A stretch of 64,000 nt of DNA from Rhodoferax sp. Its GTDB lineage: Bacteria > Pseudomonadota > Gammaproteobacteria > Burkholderiales > Burkholderiaceae_C. The translations under genes were made by a program, and so were the position numbers. Every line of letters begins with the position of its first letter. Within the stretch, counting starts at the first letter, position 1. Below, one piece after another: positions 46,135-57,166 of the stretch. The notes beneath the pieces were generated by a model. That model saw only the letters and a list, made by a program, of their open reading frames with translations. It searched no databases and was not told the DNA's origin. The stretch spans positions 1-64,000 of the forward strand of contig NZ_JAUSLE010000050.1 in assembly GCF_030646845.1 (NCBI RefSeq). Direction: 5' to 3'.

Positions 46135-47103
46135 TTACGGGCTCTTCATCTGGGCCATGGAGGCCCGGAAATCGGGATATCGCAAGCGGTAGCCAGAGGC
46201 CTTGAGTTTGGTGTTGTCCACGAGGTAGTCATCGTGAAGATAGCGGATCGCGTTGTATTCCAGTTCCGGGATCCGGCCTTGATGTGCCGCGATCGCCCCA
46301 TCGATACGGGCCAAAGACTTGAGCAACCACAAGGGAAGATGGCGTGTCGGCACTTTGGTACCAAAGGTCTGGGCGGCGATCGTCAAGGCCTCTTCCAGTG
46401 TTGGATTGGAGTCATCGGTGAGATTGAAGGCCTGGCCCACGGCATCATCCCGATGGGAAAGGTATTCCACTGCCGAGGCCACGTCCTCGACCCGGATGTT
46501 GGACAGTCGCTGTCGGCCATCGCCCGGAACGGCGGCAATCGACGCGGGGCGCGAGAAGGCCTTGCCCGCACCGTCATTGCATCCGGGGCCGTACACGGTG
46601 CAGGGGCGGGTAATGACGGCCGGCAACCCTTCGGCGATGCGCTTCCAGACAACATCTTCCCCGTCCCGCTTGCTGGTGCCGTAGTCCTCCTGCGGATTGC
46701 GGGGACTGTCTTCACGCAGGGGAGTCCCCGGGTAGGGCCCATACACACTGGTCGAGCCCACATGGATGTAGCGCTTGACGCCCGCCTCAACGGCAAGCCG
46801 GGTGATGTGTTCCACCCCAAGCACATTGACCGGATAGAGCTGGGCCAGGGGCGTGGAGAAGTTGCAGATTGCGCCCAGGTGGAAGACCCGGTCCACCGGG
46901 CCGGCAAACAGTGGCTGCAGGGTGTGGGGCTGGGTCAGGTCGGCCGGGATGAACTCCACGCCCAGCCGGCGCAAAAATGCGGTGTCCGCGCGTGCCTGGT
47001 CCGTCGCCCGCACCCGCACCCCCAAGGAAGCCAGGTGTTCCACAAGACAGCGGCCGACAAAGCCACCAGCCCCGGTGACGAGCGTGATACCCGTGTACGC
47101 CAT
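46135..47103 (-). CDS. NAD-dependent epimerase/dehydratase (3beta-HSD-like extended SDR)
   Basis: LVTGAGGFVGRCLVEHLASLG, HVGSTSVYGPYPG, YGTSKRDGE. Confidence 0.88.
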   Translation of the reverse strand: MAYTGITLVTGAGGFVGRCLVEHLASLGVRVRATDQARADTAFLRRLGVEFIPADLTQPHTLQPLFAGPVDRVFHLGAICNFSTPLAQLYPVNVLGVEHITRLAVEAGVKRYIHVGSTSVYGPYPGTPLREDSPRNPQEDYGTSKRDGEDVVWKRIAEGLPAVITRPCTVYGPGCNDGAGKAFSRPASIAAVPGDGRQRLSNIRVEDVASAVEYLSHRDDAVGQAFNLTDDSNPTLEEALTIAAQTFGTKVPTRHLPLWLLKSLARIDGAIAAHQGRIPELEYNAIRYLHDDYLVDNTKLKASGYRLRYPDFRASMAQMKSP

Positions 47104-47153
47104 AGATCCTCCCGTTAACGCATGACCTTTGCCCGGAGCGCAAAGCCAGGCTT

Positions 47154-47993
47154 CTACTTGATGTCCATATGGTTCAACAGAATGGCGTCGCGCAGCCGCA
47201 CCGGCAAAAACCGGTTGAGAAACAGAAAGAACGTACTCATGAAATCCAGCTGGTTGTGAAAGGCCGGGCGAGCCTGGCGAACCACGGCAGCAATCCTGCG
47301 TCCTGCTTGTTGGGGGGTTGGGGCGGACTTGATGAGCACGTCGTCACGGGCGATGAAACGCCGTGCCCGCTCACGGTAGGGCGAGCCTTCGGGCGGGAGC
47401 GTATGGATCGTGGCAGCAAAGCTGGTTGAGACTTGCGCCGGCTGGATCAGGGCGACCCGAATGCCGAAGGGAGCGACCTCGTAGCGCAGCGACATCACCA
47501 TGCCTTCAACGGCAAATTTGCTCGCGGAATAGATCGATTCAAAAGGAAAAGGAACCTGGCCGACCAGGGAGGACATGGCGATGAGCTTGCCACTGCCCTG
47601 GCGTCGCATGGCGGGAATGAAGGCCTGAAAGATGGCCGCCGTCCCGATGATATTGATCTCAAGGCAGCGCTGCGCTGCATCCAGATCGGCCTCCTCGAAG
47701 GGGCTGAAGAAGCCAATGCCCACGTTGGAGAGCACCGTATCGACCCGGCCGTATTTGGCCAGTACGTCATCCCGAAAACGGAGAATCCCCGGCCGGTCCG
47801 TGATGTTCAGCGCGACGAGATGGTGACTTTTCCCGGACGCCCTGGAAATCTCGTCCAGTTCTTTTTGCAGTGCGTCGATGCCTGTCTGATTCATGTCGAA
47901 GCCGACAATGGTGTCGCCTGCTGCCGCCAGAAGCTTTGCCGCCTCTTTGCCCATGCCATCGGCCACCCCGGTAATGACTACTACTTGTCCCAT
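47154..47993 (-). CDS. Short-chain dehydrogenase/reductase (classical SDR)
   Basis: [60 protein letters not shown]. Confidence 0.92.
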   Translation of the reverse strand: MGQVVVITGVADGMGKEAAKLLAAAGDTIVGFDMNQTGIDALQKELDEISRASGKSHHLVALNITDRPGILRFRDDVLAKYGRVDTVLSNVGIGFFSPFEEADLDAAQRCLEINIIGTAAIFQAFIPAMRRQGSGKLIAMSSLVGQVPFPFESIYSASKFAVEGMVMSLRYEVAPFGIRVALIQPAQVSTSFAATIHTLPPEGSPYRERARRFIARDDVLIKSAPTPQQAGRRIAAVVRQARPAFHNQLDFMSTFFLFLNRFLPVRLRDAILLNHMDIK

Positions 47994-48013
47994 GCCTGTC
48001 TCCTTTTATTGAT

Positions 48014-49621
48014 TTATGAACGAACGGACGCGTCGGCGCGGATCATGTCGGCGGCTTTCTCGGCGATCATGATGGTGGGAGCGTTGGTGTTGCCCCCGAC
48101 CAGCGTCGGCATGATCGACGCGTCCACCACGCGCAAACCCGCGACCCCGTGCACGCGCAACCGCGCATCGACCACGGCCAGCGGGTCGGTGCCCATCTTG
48201 CAGGTGCCAACCGGGTGGTACTGCGTATCGGAGAGCGTGCGGATGCTCTGCTCCAGTGCCCGGTCATCGGCTGCATCGACCGGGTAGAGTGCCTTGCCGC
48301 GAATGGGTGCCAGGGGCGTGCCCGCCAGCATGCGAAGCATCTGTTTCGCCCCTTGCTTCAATACGGCCATGTCCTCGGGTGCGCTGAAGAAGCGCGGATC
48401 GATGAGCGGTGCAGCGGCCGGGTCCGGCGAGCCCAGCCGCACGGTGCCCCGGCTCTTCGGCCTGAGCAAGGCGACGCGGCTGCTGATGCCATGGCCCAGG
48501 TGCATTTTGCGGGCATGATCGTCCTCCAGCGCCAGGATGAACACCATCTGCAAATCGGGAACGTCGATCCCCGCGCCGCTGCGAAGGAATGCTCCGGACT
48601 CGGCGTAGGGCGTCGTCAGCAAGCCGCGGCGCTCACGTTTCCACTGCCACAGTCCCTTGGCAATGCGCAGTGCGCCGGGGAGGGAGAGCCCGAACGTCGC
48701 GGTATTGCTGGCGCAGCGGTAGGAGTAGACGTAGTCAATGTGGTCCTGCAGGTTCTCGCCAACGCCCGGCAGATCATGCAGCGTCGGGATGCCCAGGGTT
48801 TGCAGATGCCCGCCCGGTCCGATGCCTGACAGTGCCAGCAGCTGTGGCGAGCCAAACGCACCGGCGCACAAAATCACTTCCTGGCGCGCGTGGATTTCAA
48901 GCGACTTGCCCCCGGCGCTGGCCTGGACACCCATGGTGCGCCGCCCGTCGAACAGCAGCCGCCGGGTCAGCACGCCAGTCATCACCTTGAGGTTGGGGCG
49001 ACCAAGGTGGGGCGTCAGGTAGCCCTTGGCTGCGCTGCAGCGTTCGCCGTTGCGCTGCGTCACCTGGAACATGTAGGCGCCAAACTGTTCTGCGCCGTTG
49101 TAGTCCCCAATGACGGGAACTCCCGCCTCCTGTGCCGATTGCAGAAACAATGCATTGACCGGGCTGGGCTCGCGCACCAGCGTCACATTGAGCGGCCCGT
49201 CCTGGCCATGGTAGGGGTCGCGGTAATCCTCGTTGTTTTCTGCCTTGCGGAAATAGGGCAGCACATCGTCGTAAGACCATCCCGGGTTGCCAAGCGCCGC
49301 CCAGTGGTCGTAGTCCCAGCGGTGGCCGCGCACATAGAGCATGGCGTTGATGGAGCTGGAGCCTCCCAGCGTCTTGCCGCGCGGCTGGTAGCCGCGCCTC
49401 CCGTTCAGGCCGGGCTGGGGCACGGTCTCGAAGGCCCAGTTGTTGATTTTGGACGGCACCATGGCGGGATAGCCGGCGGGCATGTGAATGAGCATGCTCG
49501 TATCCGGTGCGCCGGCTTCCAGCAGGCACACCGTGACGTTCGGGTCTTCGGTCAGCCGGCTGGCGATCACGCTGCCTGCCGAGCCGCCACCGACGACGAC
49601 GTAGTCAAAAATCTCTTTCAT
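48014..49621 (-). CDS. GMC-family FAD oxidoreductase (choline dehydrogenase-like)
   Basis: [73 protein letters not shown]. Confidence 0.94.
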   Translation of the reverse strand: MKEIFDYVVVGGGSAGSVIASRLTEDPNVTVCLLEAGAPDTSMLIHMPAGYPAMVPSKINNWAFETVPQPGLNGRRGYQPRGKTLGGSSSINAMLYVRGHRWDYDHWAALGNPGWSYDDVLPYFRKAENNEDYRDPYHGQDGPLNVTLVREPSPVNALFLQSAQEAGVPVIGDYNGAEQFGAYMFQVTQRNGERCSAAKGYLTPHLGRPNLKVMTGVLTRRLLFDGRRTMGVQASAGGKSLEIHARQEVILCAGAFGSPQLLALSGIGPGGHLQTLGIPTLHDLPGVGENLQDHIDYVYSYRCASNTATFGLSLPGALRIAKGLWQWKRERRGLLTTPYAESGAFLRSGAGIDVPDLQMVFILALEDDHARKMHLGHGISSRVALLRPKSRGTVRLGSPDPAAAPLIDPRFFSAPEDMAVLKQGAKQMLRMLAGTPLAPIRGKALYPVDAADDRALEQSIRTLSDTQYHPVGTCKMGTDPLAVVDARLRVHGVAGLRVVDASIMPTLVGGNTNAPTIMIAEKAADMIRADASVRS

Positions 49622-49664
49622 GTCGTGCATTCCTGTCGCTTGGGTCGGGGACACGGTGGCTGCT

Positions 49665-50444
49665 TCATGTGCCAACAAACCGGGGTGGGCGCTTGGTCAT
49701 GAGCGCACTGATACCTTCCACGAAATCCCGGGTCTGCATGTGCGAGAGTTGCAGCGCCAACTCACGCTCAATGGCTGCATGAAAGTCGTCAATGAGTGTG
49801 GCGCGCAAAGTCTGGCGCATGTCTTGCACCGCAATCGGCGCGTTGCTGGCGATGACGCGTGCCCGTGCCTGGGCCGCTGTACGCACAAGCGAAGGGTCGT
49901 CGACAACCTCGTCCGCCAAGCCCAGGCGCAAGGCTTCGTCGGCGCCCACCGGCTGGCCCATCAGCAGCATGCGACTGGCAGCGTGCGGGCCCATCACATG
50001 AGGCAAGGTGGCGGTCAGACCAAAACCGGCATGAAAACCCAATTGTGCAAAGCTGGCGTTGAACTGCGCCTTGGGGCCCGCCACGCGCTGGTCCGCCAGC
50101 ATGGCCAGACCCAGACCGGCACCCACGGCAGCTCCCTGAACAGCGGCGATGCAGGGTTTTCTTCCTCTCAGCAATCGCTGGGCCAGCAGATACAAATGCT
50201 GCGGCGAGCGGTCTTGCCCGGCGCCCGCCAGACTCCGGAAATCGACGCCGCCGCAAAATACACGACCGGTCGAGCACAGCACGATGGCGCGGCACTGCGG
50301 CTCGCCGTCGGCCCATTGCCATGCATCGGCCAGTTGCGTCATGACGTCCACCGACAGAAAGTTCAGGGCATCAGTGTTGAACTCGATGGTGGCGACATGA
50401 TCTGCCAGGGCCACATGCACGTTGGCAAAGGAAGGTAGGTCCAT
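49665..50444 (-). CDS. Enoyl-CoA hydratase/isomerase family protein
   Basis: HVATIEFNTDALNFLS, IVLCSTGRVFCGGVDFRSL, KPCIAAVQGAAVGAGLGLAMLADQRVA. Confidence 0.92.
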   Translation of the reverse strand: MDLPSFANVHVALADHVATIEFNTDALNFLSVDVMTQLADAWQWADGEPQCRAIVLCSTGRVFCGGVDFRSLAGAGQDRSPQHLYLLAQRLLRGRKPCIAAVQGAAVGAGLGLAMLADQRVAGPKAQFNASFAQLGFHAGFGLTATLPHVMGPHAASRMLLMGQPVGADEALRLGLADEVVDDPSLVRTAAQARARVIASNAPIAVQDMRQTLRATLIDDFHAAIERELALQLSHMQTRDFVEGISALMTKRPPRFVGT

Positions 50445-50458
50445 GGTGTGGTGTCTTC

Positions 50459-51796
50459 TCAATGGGGAGTGGAGAGGCTGGAGGCAGCGTCTTGCGCGCG
50501 CTGCCGGTCGGCGTCGAAATGGCGTGTCGCCTGCCAGGTGGCCAGCGCCATGAGGGCCATGGCGGCGGGAATCAGCAGCATGCCAGTGGCCAGACCCACG
50601 CCGCGGTGGTACTCGTCCAGCGCCTGGCCCGCAGCCTGTGCGGATGCCAGCGCAACGCGGTCCGACAGCACGCCCACCAGCACCACGCCACAGCCCCCGC
50701 CCACGACATTGCCGACGGCCAGATGGACTGCCATGGCGACACCACGCTGGCGGGGTGCCACCACCTCCTGCAGTGCCGGGTAGGCGCAGACCGGAAAGAG
50801 GTAGGTGGCCAGCCAGCCGATGGCAAACAGCACGACGAACCACTCCACCCGGGTCGATGGCAGGCACAAGGCAATCAGGGTGAGCACGGCACCCGCTACG
50901 GAAGCCAGTGTCGTGAGGCCCAAACGACCTGGGCGCCAGCGCTGTTGCAGCACGTCTGCCAGCCAGCCGCCGCCAATCATGGCGACCAAGCCGGTGGCGC
51001 CGATGATCACGCCTGACACGATGCCGGCCTGGATCAAGGGCAAATGAAAATAGCGCTGCAGAAGCGCCACCATGAAGCCGGTACCAACGTATCCGGCCAG
51101 ACCGAAGCCGATGGCTCCCAGTGTCAGCCAGCGCAAGGATGCGACAGCCCAGACCAGACGGAGCGCCTGCGCGATGCCGCCCGATGCAGCATCAGCCGGC
51201 GCAGCCTGGCGGGGCGGCTCTTTCATCATCAGCATGATGCCTCCCAGCAGCGCGCCCGGGAGAGCCGCCAGCCAGAACACCGCGTGCCAGGAGCCCATCG
51301 CAGAGGCAATGGCACCGCCCGTGAAAAAGGCGGCCACCAGACCCAGGGGCAGGCCCAGCATGACCAGGCCCATGGCGCGTGAGCGCCGCTCGGGTGCGTA
51401 CAGGTCGGCCACTATGGATTGCGCGGTGGGCGCGCAGCTGGCCTCACCGATGCCCACGCCCACCCGCGCGAGCAGGAACCAGCCAAACCCGGTCGCAGCC
51501 CCGCTCAGCGCGGTGGCAGCGCTCCAGGCAATCAGGCCCATGCCCATGACGGTCTTGCGTACGCCCACATCGGCCAGGCGCCCCAACACGATGCCAAACA
51601 ATGCATAGGTCACGGTAAACACCGCGTTGAGCAGGCCCAGCAGGGTATCGGTCAGTCCAAACTCCAGGCGGATGGGCTCCATGAGCACGGCCGGAATGGT
51701 GCGGTCGTAGTAGTTCAGGAACATGGCGAGAAACAACAGGAACACCACGCGTCTGGCCTGCGGGGCGGGCACGGTTGTTTCAAGGGCGGAGTTCAT
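50459..51796 (-). CDS. MFS transporter
   Basis: LFLAMFLNYYDRTIPAVLMEPIRLEFGLTDTLLGLLNAVFTVTYALFGIVLGRLADVGVRKTVMGMGLIAWSAATALSGAA. Confidence 0.92.
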   Translation of the reverse strand: MNSALETTVPAPQARRVVFLLFLAMFLNYYDRTIPAVLMEPIRLEFGLTDTLLGLLNAVFTVTYALFGIVLGRLADVGVRKTVMGMGLIAWSAATALSGAATGFGWFLLARVGVGIGEASCAPTAQSIVADLYAPERRSRAMGLVMLGLPLGLVAAFFTGGAIASAMGSWHAVFWLAALPGALLGGIMLMMKEPPRQAAPADAASGGIAQALRLVWAVASLRWLTLGAIGFGLAGYVGTGFMVALLQRYFHLPLIQAGIVSGVIIGATGLVAMIGGGWLADVLQQRWRPGRLGLTTLASVAGAVLTLIALCLPSTRVEWFVVLFAIGWLATYLFPVCAYPALQEVVAPRQRGVAMAVHLAVGNVVGGGCGVVLVGVLSDRVALASAQAAGQALDEYHRGVGLATGMLLIPAAMALMALATWQATRHFDADRQRAQDAASSLSTPH

Positions 51797-51857
51797 TTCG
51801 GATTCACCTTGGGCGATGCGATGCGATCGTGATGGGTTGGGGCACGTGCCAGTGCGG

Positions 51858-53330
51858 TCAGAGCGCGATGCTTTCCAGCTCGATGAGCGTGTCCAATTGT
51901 CCACGCTGCACCTTGCCGACCCCGGTTCTGGGCAGGCTGGCCACGCGAATTACCCGCTGCGGGCGCATGAAGCGGGGCAGGGGTTCGGTGGCCGTGCGCA
52001 CCTCGTCCGTGTTCACCGTGGTCGACTCGGTGTAGATCACCACCTCGTGCCCGGTGGTGGCGGAGTCCTTGCGCCACAGCGCGAACGCGCCCAGTGATGA
52101 ACACCGGGTCAGCGCGGTCTCGACGAATTCGATCGGAACGTATTCCCCCTTGACGCGGATCGCCTCGTTCATGCGCTCGATGAAAACCAGGTTGCCGTAG
52201 TCGTCGATGCGGCCTTTGTCGCCGGTGTGAAACCAGCCGTCCGGGTCCAGCGGTGACACCACCTTGCCCTCGCGCATGTAGCCCGAGAAGATGGCGTGGC
52301 CCACCTTGTCGCGGGTCAGAATTTCACCGTCCTGGCCGACGGTCCAGGCCACGTCGTGGCGCGCGCGCCCGGCATAGTTGCTGATGCCCTCACGCGCCAT
52401 TTGCGGGTCTTTGGCGCGGAAGTGCCACGCATGGCAAAGACCGGCCGATTCCGTCGAGCCATAGCCACCCACCCCCACGGGGATATCAAACAGGCCGCAC
52501 AGCGTGGCCTCGACACCGAAGGCCACGCGCACGCCATGGCCCTGGGCATCGGCGTGGGTGGTGGAGGTGGCCAGGATGATGGAAGGGGCCGCGTGCAGCA
52601 CCAGCGCCGTGATGCCATGCGCCTTGACGGTGGGCCAGAACTTCGACGCAGAGAACTGCCGGGTACCCAGCACGCTGGCGCGCGCCGTCAAGCCACCGAT
52701 GAGCCCGTAGCCCAGGGGATTGATGTGGAACATGGGCAAGGGTGCGAAGACACGGTCGCCAGAGCCCAGGACCAGGGTGTCGGCAAAGAAGCGGCCGAGG
52801 CGCAGCAGGTACTCATGGCTCAGCGCGCAAAACTTGGGGCGGCCCGTGGTGCCCGAGGTGTGGATGAAGCTGGCGATGTCGCTGCCGTCGCAGGCCAGAC
52901 CTTCCAGCGCGTCCAGCGTTGGCAAGGCATCGGCTTGCGCGCGGTGGGTGTCCCACCAGGCACGCAGGTCGAGCTGCTGGACTGGGCGGTCGTGCAGGGC
53001 GATGGCCGGGCGATCCAGCCAGGCAATGGCAACGGGCTGCAGGTCCTCCAGCATGGCCCCTATCAGGTCATCCGGGTAGTCCGGGTTGATCAGGGCCAGC
53101 TCCACCCCGGCCAGCTGTGCTGCCAGCCAGGTCAGCATGTAGTCGTCGCCGCTGCGCCCAACCAGCGCCCAGCGTGACCCGCGCCCCAAACCCAGCGCAC
53201 GCATGTGCAGGGCCAGGCTGGCCGCCTGCGCGGCCGCGTCGGCCAGCGCTTGGGACGACTCCACCGTGCCGAACAGGGCTTCGGGGTGCGACTTCGCGGC
53301 ATTGACGATCAAGGTGGCCAGGTTGCTCAT
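51858..53330 (-). CDS. AMP-dependent acyl-CoA synthetase/ligase
   Basis: IHTSGTTGRPKFCALSHEYLL, GYGSTESAGLCH, GWFHTGDKGRIDDYGNLVFIERMNEAIRVKGEYV. Confidence 0.94.
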   Translation of the reverse strand: MSNLATLIVNAAKSHPEALFGTVESSQALADAAAQAASLALHMRALGLGRGSRWALVGRSGDDYMLTWLAAQLAGVELALINPDYPDDLIGAMLEDLQPVAIAWLDRPAIALHDRPVQQLDLRAWWDTHRAQADALPTLDALEGLACDGSDIASFIHTSGTTGRPKFCALSHEYLLRLGRFFADTLVLGSGDRVFAPLPMFHINPLGYGLIGGLTARASVLGTRQFSASKFWPTVKAHGITALVLHAAPSIILATSTTHADAQGHGVRVAFGVEATLCGLFDIPVGVGGYGSTESAGLCHAWHFRAKDPQMAREGISNYAGRARHDVAWTVGQDGEILTRDKVGHAIFSGYMREGKVVSPLDPDGWFHTGDKGRIDDYGNLVFIERMNEAIRVKGEYVPIEFVETALTRCSSLGAFALWRKDSATTGHEVVIYTESTTVNTDEVRTATEPLPRFMRPQRVIRVASLPRTGVGKVQRGQLDTLIELESIAL

Positions 53331-54469
53331 GCCAGGCCCCTTTGTTGTTCGTCTTTCAAAACCTGGCGCGCGATGAAGTTCTTCATGATCTCCAGCGAGC
53401 CGCCGGCCACCCGCAGCGTCTTCACGTCAAGCAATATCTGCCCATAAGGCTGATCCCAGTACAGCCCATGGCTGCCCACCAGAGAAAACACTTCGTTGAC
53501 GGATTTTTCTGCGGCCTCGATGGCCAGTTTTTTGGCGATGCTGGATTCCAGCGCATGGTCTTTGCCCTGTCTGACCAGATTGGCGGCATGGTCGCGCACC
53601 GCCGAGGCGCCGTACAGCGCGCTGTAGCAGTCGGCAATGGTCCACTGAATCCCCTGAAAATCCGTCACCTTGCTGTCGCCCACATTGCGTTGCTTGGCGT
53701 ACCGGATGCCGTCGGACAGCGCACGGCGGGCCTGCCCGATGAGCTCGGAGGCATTGCCCAGGCGGCTGACGTTGAAGGTCGTCAAAAAAGTGGCCATGGC
53801 CTGGCCCGGTGCGCCCAGCACCGCACTGTTGGGAACGCGCACGTTGTCGAAGTACATGTCGGCGGTGAGCGCCAGGCGATAGCCCAGCGGGTCAGTCACT
53901 TCGGCCCGAAAGCCTGCCAGCCTGGTGTCCACCAGAAAGGCCGTCATGCCTTCTTCCGCCATGGCAAAAACCACGGTGACATCGCAGGCGGCGCCGCCAT
54001 TGATATGGATCTTCTTGCCGTTGATGATCCAGTCGTCGCCATCGCGCTTGGCGGTGGTCTGCATGTTCTTCAGCGAGGAGCCGGCACCCGGCTCCGAGAT
54101 GGATTCGGAGAACACGATCGTGCCCGCGGACATGCCGGGCAGGTACCTGGTCTTTTGCTCCGGCGTGCCCCAGATCAGAATCCAGATCTGCCCCTGCACC
54201 TGTGCCTGTGTGGACGGAAGACCGTGCCGGGCAATCGTTTCGGTGACCAGGCAGTATTCCGGCGCGCTGCCGCCATAGCCCCCAAGCTCCTGGGGCGTCA
54301 CCACACCGATCAAACCCTGTTTGCCCAGTTCACGGAATGAGCCCAGCGGCAACTTGCCGTTTTTCAGGCAATCGTCGATTTCATCCTTGTACTCAACGGC
54401 AATGTTGCGAATGGTGTCGACCGCCCGCTTTCCCCACTCGGGGTCTTTCAGTTCCAGATTGACGTTCAT
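53327..54469 (-). CDS. Acyl-CoA dehydrogenase
   Basis: IVFSESISEPGAGSSLKNMQTTAKRDGDDWIINGKKIHINGGAACD; C-terminal LRVAGGSLEIMKNFIARQVL. Confidence 0.94.
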   Translation of the reverse strand: MNVNLELKDPEWGKRAVDTIRNIAVEYKDEIDDCLKNGKLPLGSFRELGKQGLIGVVTPQELGGYGGSAPEYCLVTETIARHGLPSTQAQVQGQIWILIWGTPEQKTRYLPGMSAGTIVFSESISEPGAGSSLKNMQTTAKRDGDDWIINGKKIHINGGAACDVTVVFAMAEEGMTAFLVDTRLAGFRAEVTDPLGYRLALTADMYFDNVRVPNSAVLGAPGQAMATFLTTFNVSRLGNASELIGQARRALSDGIRYAKQRNVGDSKVTDFQGIQWTIADCYSALYGASAVRDHAANLVRQGKDHALESSIAKKLAIEAAEKSVNEVFSLVGSHGLYWDQPYGQILLDVKTLRVAGGSLEIMKNFIARQVLKDEQQRGLA

Positions 54470-54677
54470 GGTATCTCCGGCATGCGTGGGTGTCAGTTCA
54501 TCCTGGCCACGGGTTGGGTGATGGCTCACCCTGCTACCGCCAACGCGGTGGACGGGGAGCCGCCTAGGTCCGAATGATCAGGCCCGGCTGACGCGCGCGT
54601 TTTTCACAGGGGGACATCCAATTGCGCATTAGGGACAGGCTCGGGGAAACCCTAGTGCAACCCGGCGTTGGCTTTTT

Positions 54678-55721
54678 TTACGCGGCGCCGGGTTCTTTGC
54701 CCTGTGCTGGCGACGAGAGGGCGTCGGCATGCTGGCGTCGGTGGTGGGCGGGCGGCAGCCCATTGCGACGCCGGTACCAGTTCACCAACGCGCTGGTGGA
54801 GTGAAAACCGAACAGGGGCGCCAGGTCACTGATGGGGATGTTTGACTCCAACACATAACGCACGCTGAACTCGCCACGGACTTCTTCGATCAAGCTCGAG
54901 ACGGTCGCGCCCTCGCGCGCCAGTTGCCGATGCACCGTTCGCCTGTCCACTCCCAGGGACGCGGCAATATGCTCGGCATCGCATCGGCCCGTGGGCAGGA
55001 GCTGCATCACCACACGCCGCACATCGTCAGAGCGGCGTGTGCCTGCAGAACCCATCCTGGCTTCGACCAGGCTGCGGGTACAGAGCGAAAACTCGGGGTC
55101 TGCTGCGGGATTGCGCTGGTCGAGCAAGGACACCGGGCAGACAAAGCCGTTGAAATCATGGCTGAAGACGGGGGCGTGGCCAAAGAACTGCAAATGCATG
55201 CGCGGGTCGTCGGGAGCCTCATGCCTGAAACAGACCCGCAGCTGGCTCCCCGCATCCGCAAACTGCCCCAGGAAGATGCGAAATGCCGAACCCTGCACAA
55301 ACTCGCAGAACTGGCGTGACGCACTGCCCGTCGTCACCCGGTTCTCCATCAGGATGTGCGCTGTGTTCCCCTCTTGCTCCAGTGCGTAGACCAGGGATTC
55401 ATTGTGAAAACGGACGAACTCGGTCACCGCCTGCATGATGTCGCGCACCGTAGGGAGGTCACGCAACAACAAGCCCAATTCGCCCAGGTGTGAAAGGCGA
55501 CGGTGTTGCGCAAGGGCCAGACCAAAAGTGGGGCACCGACTGCGCTGCGCCGAGGCCTCCAGCAACGCGCATACCCGTTCGGTTGGCAGCATCAGGTCGC
55601 GCTCGGTGAGGCTGGCCACGGGCAGTCTGGACGCGAGCACCATGGCCACAGGATCCAGCCCGAGGGACCGGGCCACGTCGGCATATTCGGAGAGTGCTGC
55701 GCTGCGGATTCCCGAACTCAT
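54678..55721 (-). CDS. AraC-family regulator (OruR-like)
   Basis: HTH HIAASLGVDRRTVHRQLAREGATVSSLIEEVRGEFSVRYVLESNIPISDLAPLFGFHSTSALVNWYRRRNGLPP. Confidence 0.92.
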   Translation of the reverse strand: MSSGIRSAALSEYADVARSLGLDPVAMVLASRLPVASLTERDLMLPTERVCALLEASAQRSRCPTFGLALAQHRRLSHLGELGLLLRDLPTVRDIMQAVTEFVRFHNESLVYALEQEGNTAHILMENRVTTGSASRQFCEFVQGSAFRIFLGQFADAGSQLRVCFRHEAPDDPRMHLQFFGHAPVFSHDFNGFVCPVSLLDQRNPAADPEFSLCTRSLVEARMGSAGTRRSDDVRRVVMQLLPTGRCDAEHIAASLGVDRRTVHRQLAREGATVSSLIEEVRGEFSVRYVLESNIPISDLAPLFGFHSTSALVNWYRRRNGLPPAHHRRQHADALSSPAQGKEPGAA

Positions 55722-55787
55722 TGCGGCGCATCCGAAATGGGCGATCCAGGGCTATTCAGCGCAAACATCCAGTCCCGTCCGGGCATT

Positions 55788-56282
55788 TCAGCCTCCCGGG
55801 CTTTTCCGATAGGTGACGAAACTGAAACTCAAGCCGGTGGCCGAGACCTGCCGGTCGCGCGCGACCTCCGTCCATTCCGGCCCGAATTGCGGCGCGTACG
55901 CGTCGCCGTCATAGCTTGCATCGATTTCGGTGACCACCGCCGTGCTCGCCAGCGGCAGGGCCTGGGCGTAGATCTCGGCGCCACCGATCACCCAGGTATC
56001 GCTGTCGGCGGGGCACAGGGCACAAGCCTCGGCCAGCGAATGCGCACGCAAGGCGCCTTGCGCCTGCCAGTCCGTCTGGCGTGTCACGACGATGTTGAGA
56101 CGCCCCGGCAAAGGGCGAAATTTTGGGGGCAACGAATCCCAGGTCTTGCGTCCCATGATGACCGGGCAGCCCAGCGTGGTGCGCTTGAAGTGCGCCATGT
56201 CTTCGGGCAGATGCCAGGGCAGGGTGTTGTTCTGGCCGATCACGCCATTGGCGGCGCGGGCAAAGATGAGGTGCAGTTTCAT
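55788..56282 (-). CDS. folA: Dihydrofolate reductase
   Basis: LIFARAANGVIGQNNTLPWHLPEDMAHFKRTTLGCPVIMGRKTWDSLP, GGAEIYAQALPLA. Confidence 0.96.
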   Translation of the reverse strand: MKLHLIFARAANGVIGQNNTLPWHLPEDMAHFKRTTLGCPVIMGRKTWDSLPPKFRPLPGRLNIVVTRQTDWQAQGALRAHSLAEACALCPADSDTWVIGGAEIYAQALPLASTAVVTEIDASYDGDAYAPQFGPEWTEVARDRQVSATGLSFSFVTYRKSPGG

Positions 56283-57166
56283 GCGATTTTTCCTCGCGTG
56301 CGTGGTGGCAGCAATACAGCGGCAATCGCGGCCATGACAAACACGATGGCCACAAAATCCTGCCAGTTTGGCCATTCGCCGACGATGACGGTGGCCGTCA
56401 TGATGCCGACCACCGGGATGGCCATGATGCTCATGGCGCTGGTGGCGGGCGGCAGGTTGCGGGCCAGCCCCGCCCAGATGATCTGGGCAAAGCCGTAGTT
56501 AATGAGTGCGCCGTAAGCCAGACTGATCCACATCGCCGTGGAAAACTGCCAGACCGGCCATGGTTCGCTGATCCACGCAATACCCCACAGGCAGACACTG
56601 CCAAGAATCATCATCCACACGGTCAGTGTCTCGACCGGCAGTGTCAGGTGCGCGCGTCGCATCATCAGGGTGCCGATCGCCCAGAGCACAGCCGCAAGCT
56701 CCATCCAGACAATGCCCAGCGGACGCCCCGAGAGCGCGGTGAACTCATGAGAAATCAGCAATGCGATGGCTATCGCCACGGCAACAGCAGCAAAGGCCAC
56801 GCGGCGCGTCAGTTTGTCGCCGAGAAACAGCACGCCAATCAGCACCGTCCAGATCGGCATCGTGAAGCCCAGAATCGCAGCACGCCCTGAAGCCAGCTCC
56901 TTGACGCCCAGGATCGACACCGTATGCCAGCCCAGCATGTTGGGAATGCCCAGGGTGATGACCGAGCGCCATTCCCTGCCGGCGGGCAGCATGCGCAGAC
57001 CCCGCGCGCGATAGAATACGTAGAGCCAGAGCGCCCCGCACGTCATGGTGACGGCGCGAAAGTACATTGGCGTGAGCTCGCGTAGCGAGAGCTTCATCAT
57101 TGGCCAGTTGATGCCCCACATCAGGGTGAGCGCCACCAGGCCCAGAAGCTGCCGGCGGTTGATCAC
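56279..57166 (-). CDS. EamA/DMT-superfamily transporter (GTG start)
   Basis: Ten hydrophobic helices; [35 protein letters not shown]; 4-bp overlaps with both thyA and folA. Confidence 0.9.
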   Translation of the reverse strand: MINRRQLLGLVALTLMWGINWPMMKLSLRELTPMYFRAVTMTCGALWLYVFYRARGLRMLPAGREWRSVITLGIPNMLGWHTVSILGVKELASGRAAILGFTMPIWTVLIGVLFLGDKLTRRVAFAAVAVAIAIALLISHEFTALSGRPLGIVWMELAAVLWAIGTLMMRRAHLTLPVETLTVWMMILGSVCLWGIAWISEPWPVWQFSTAMWISLAYGALINYGFAQIIWAGLARNLPPATSAMSIMAIPVVGIMTATVIVGEWPNWQDFVAIVFVMAAIAAVLLPPRTRGKIA

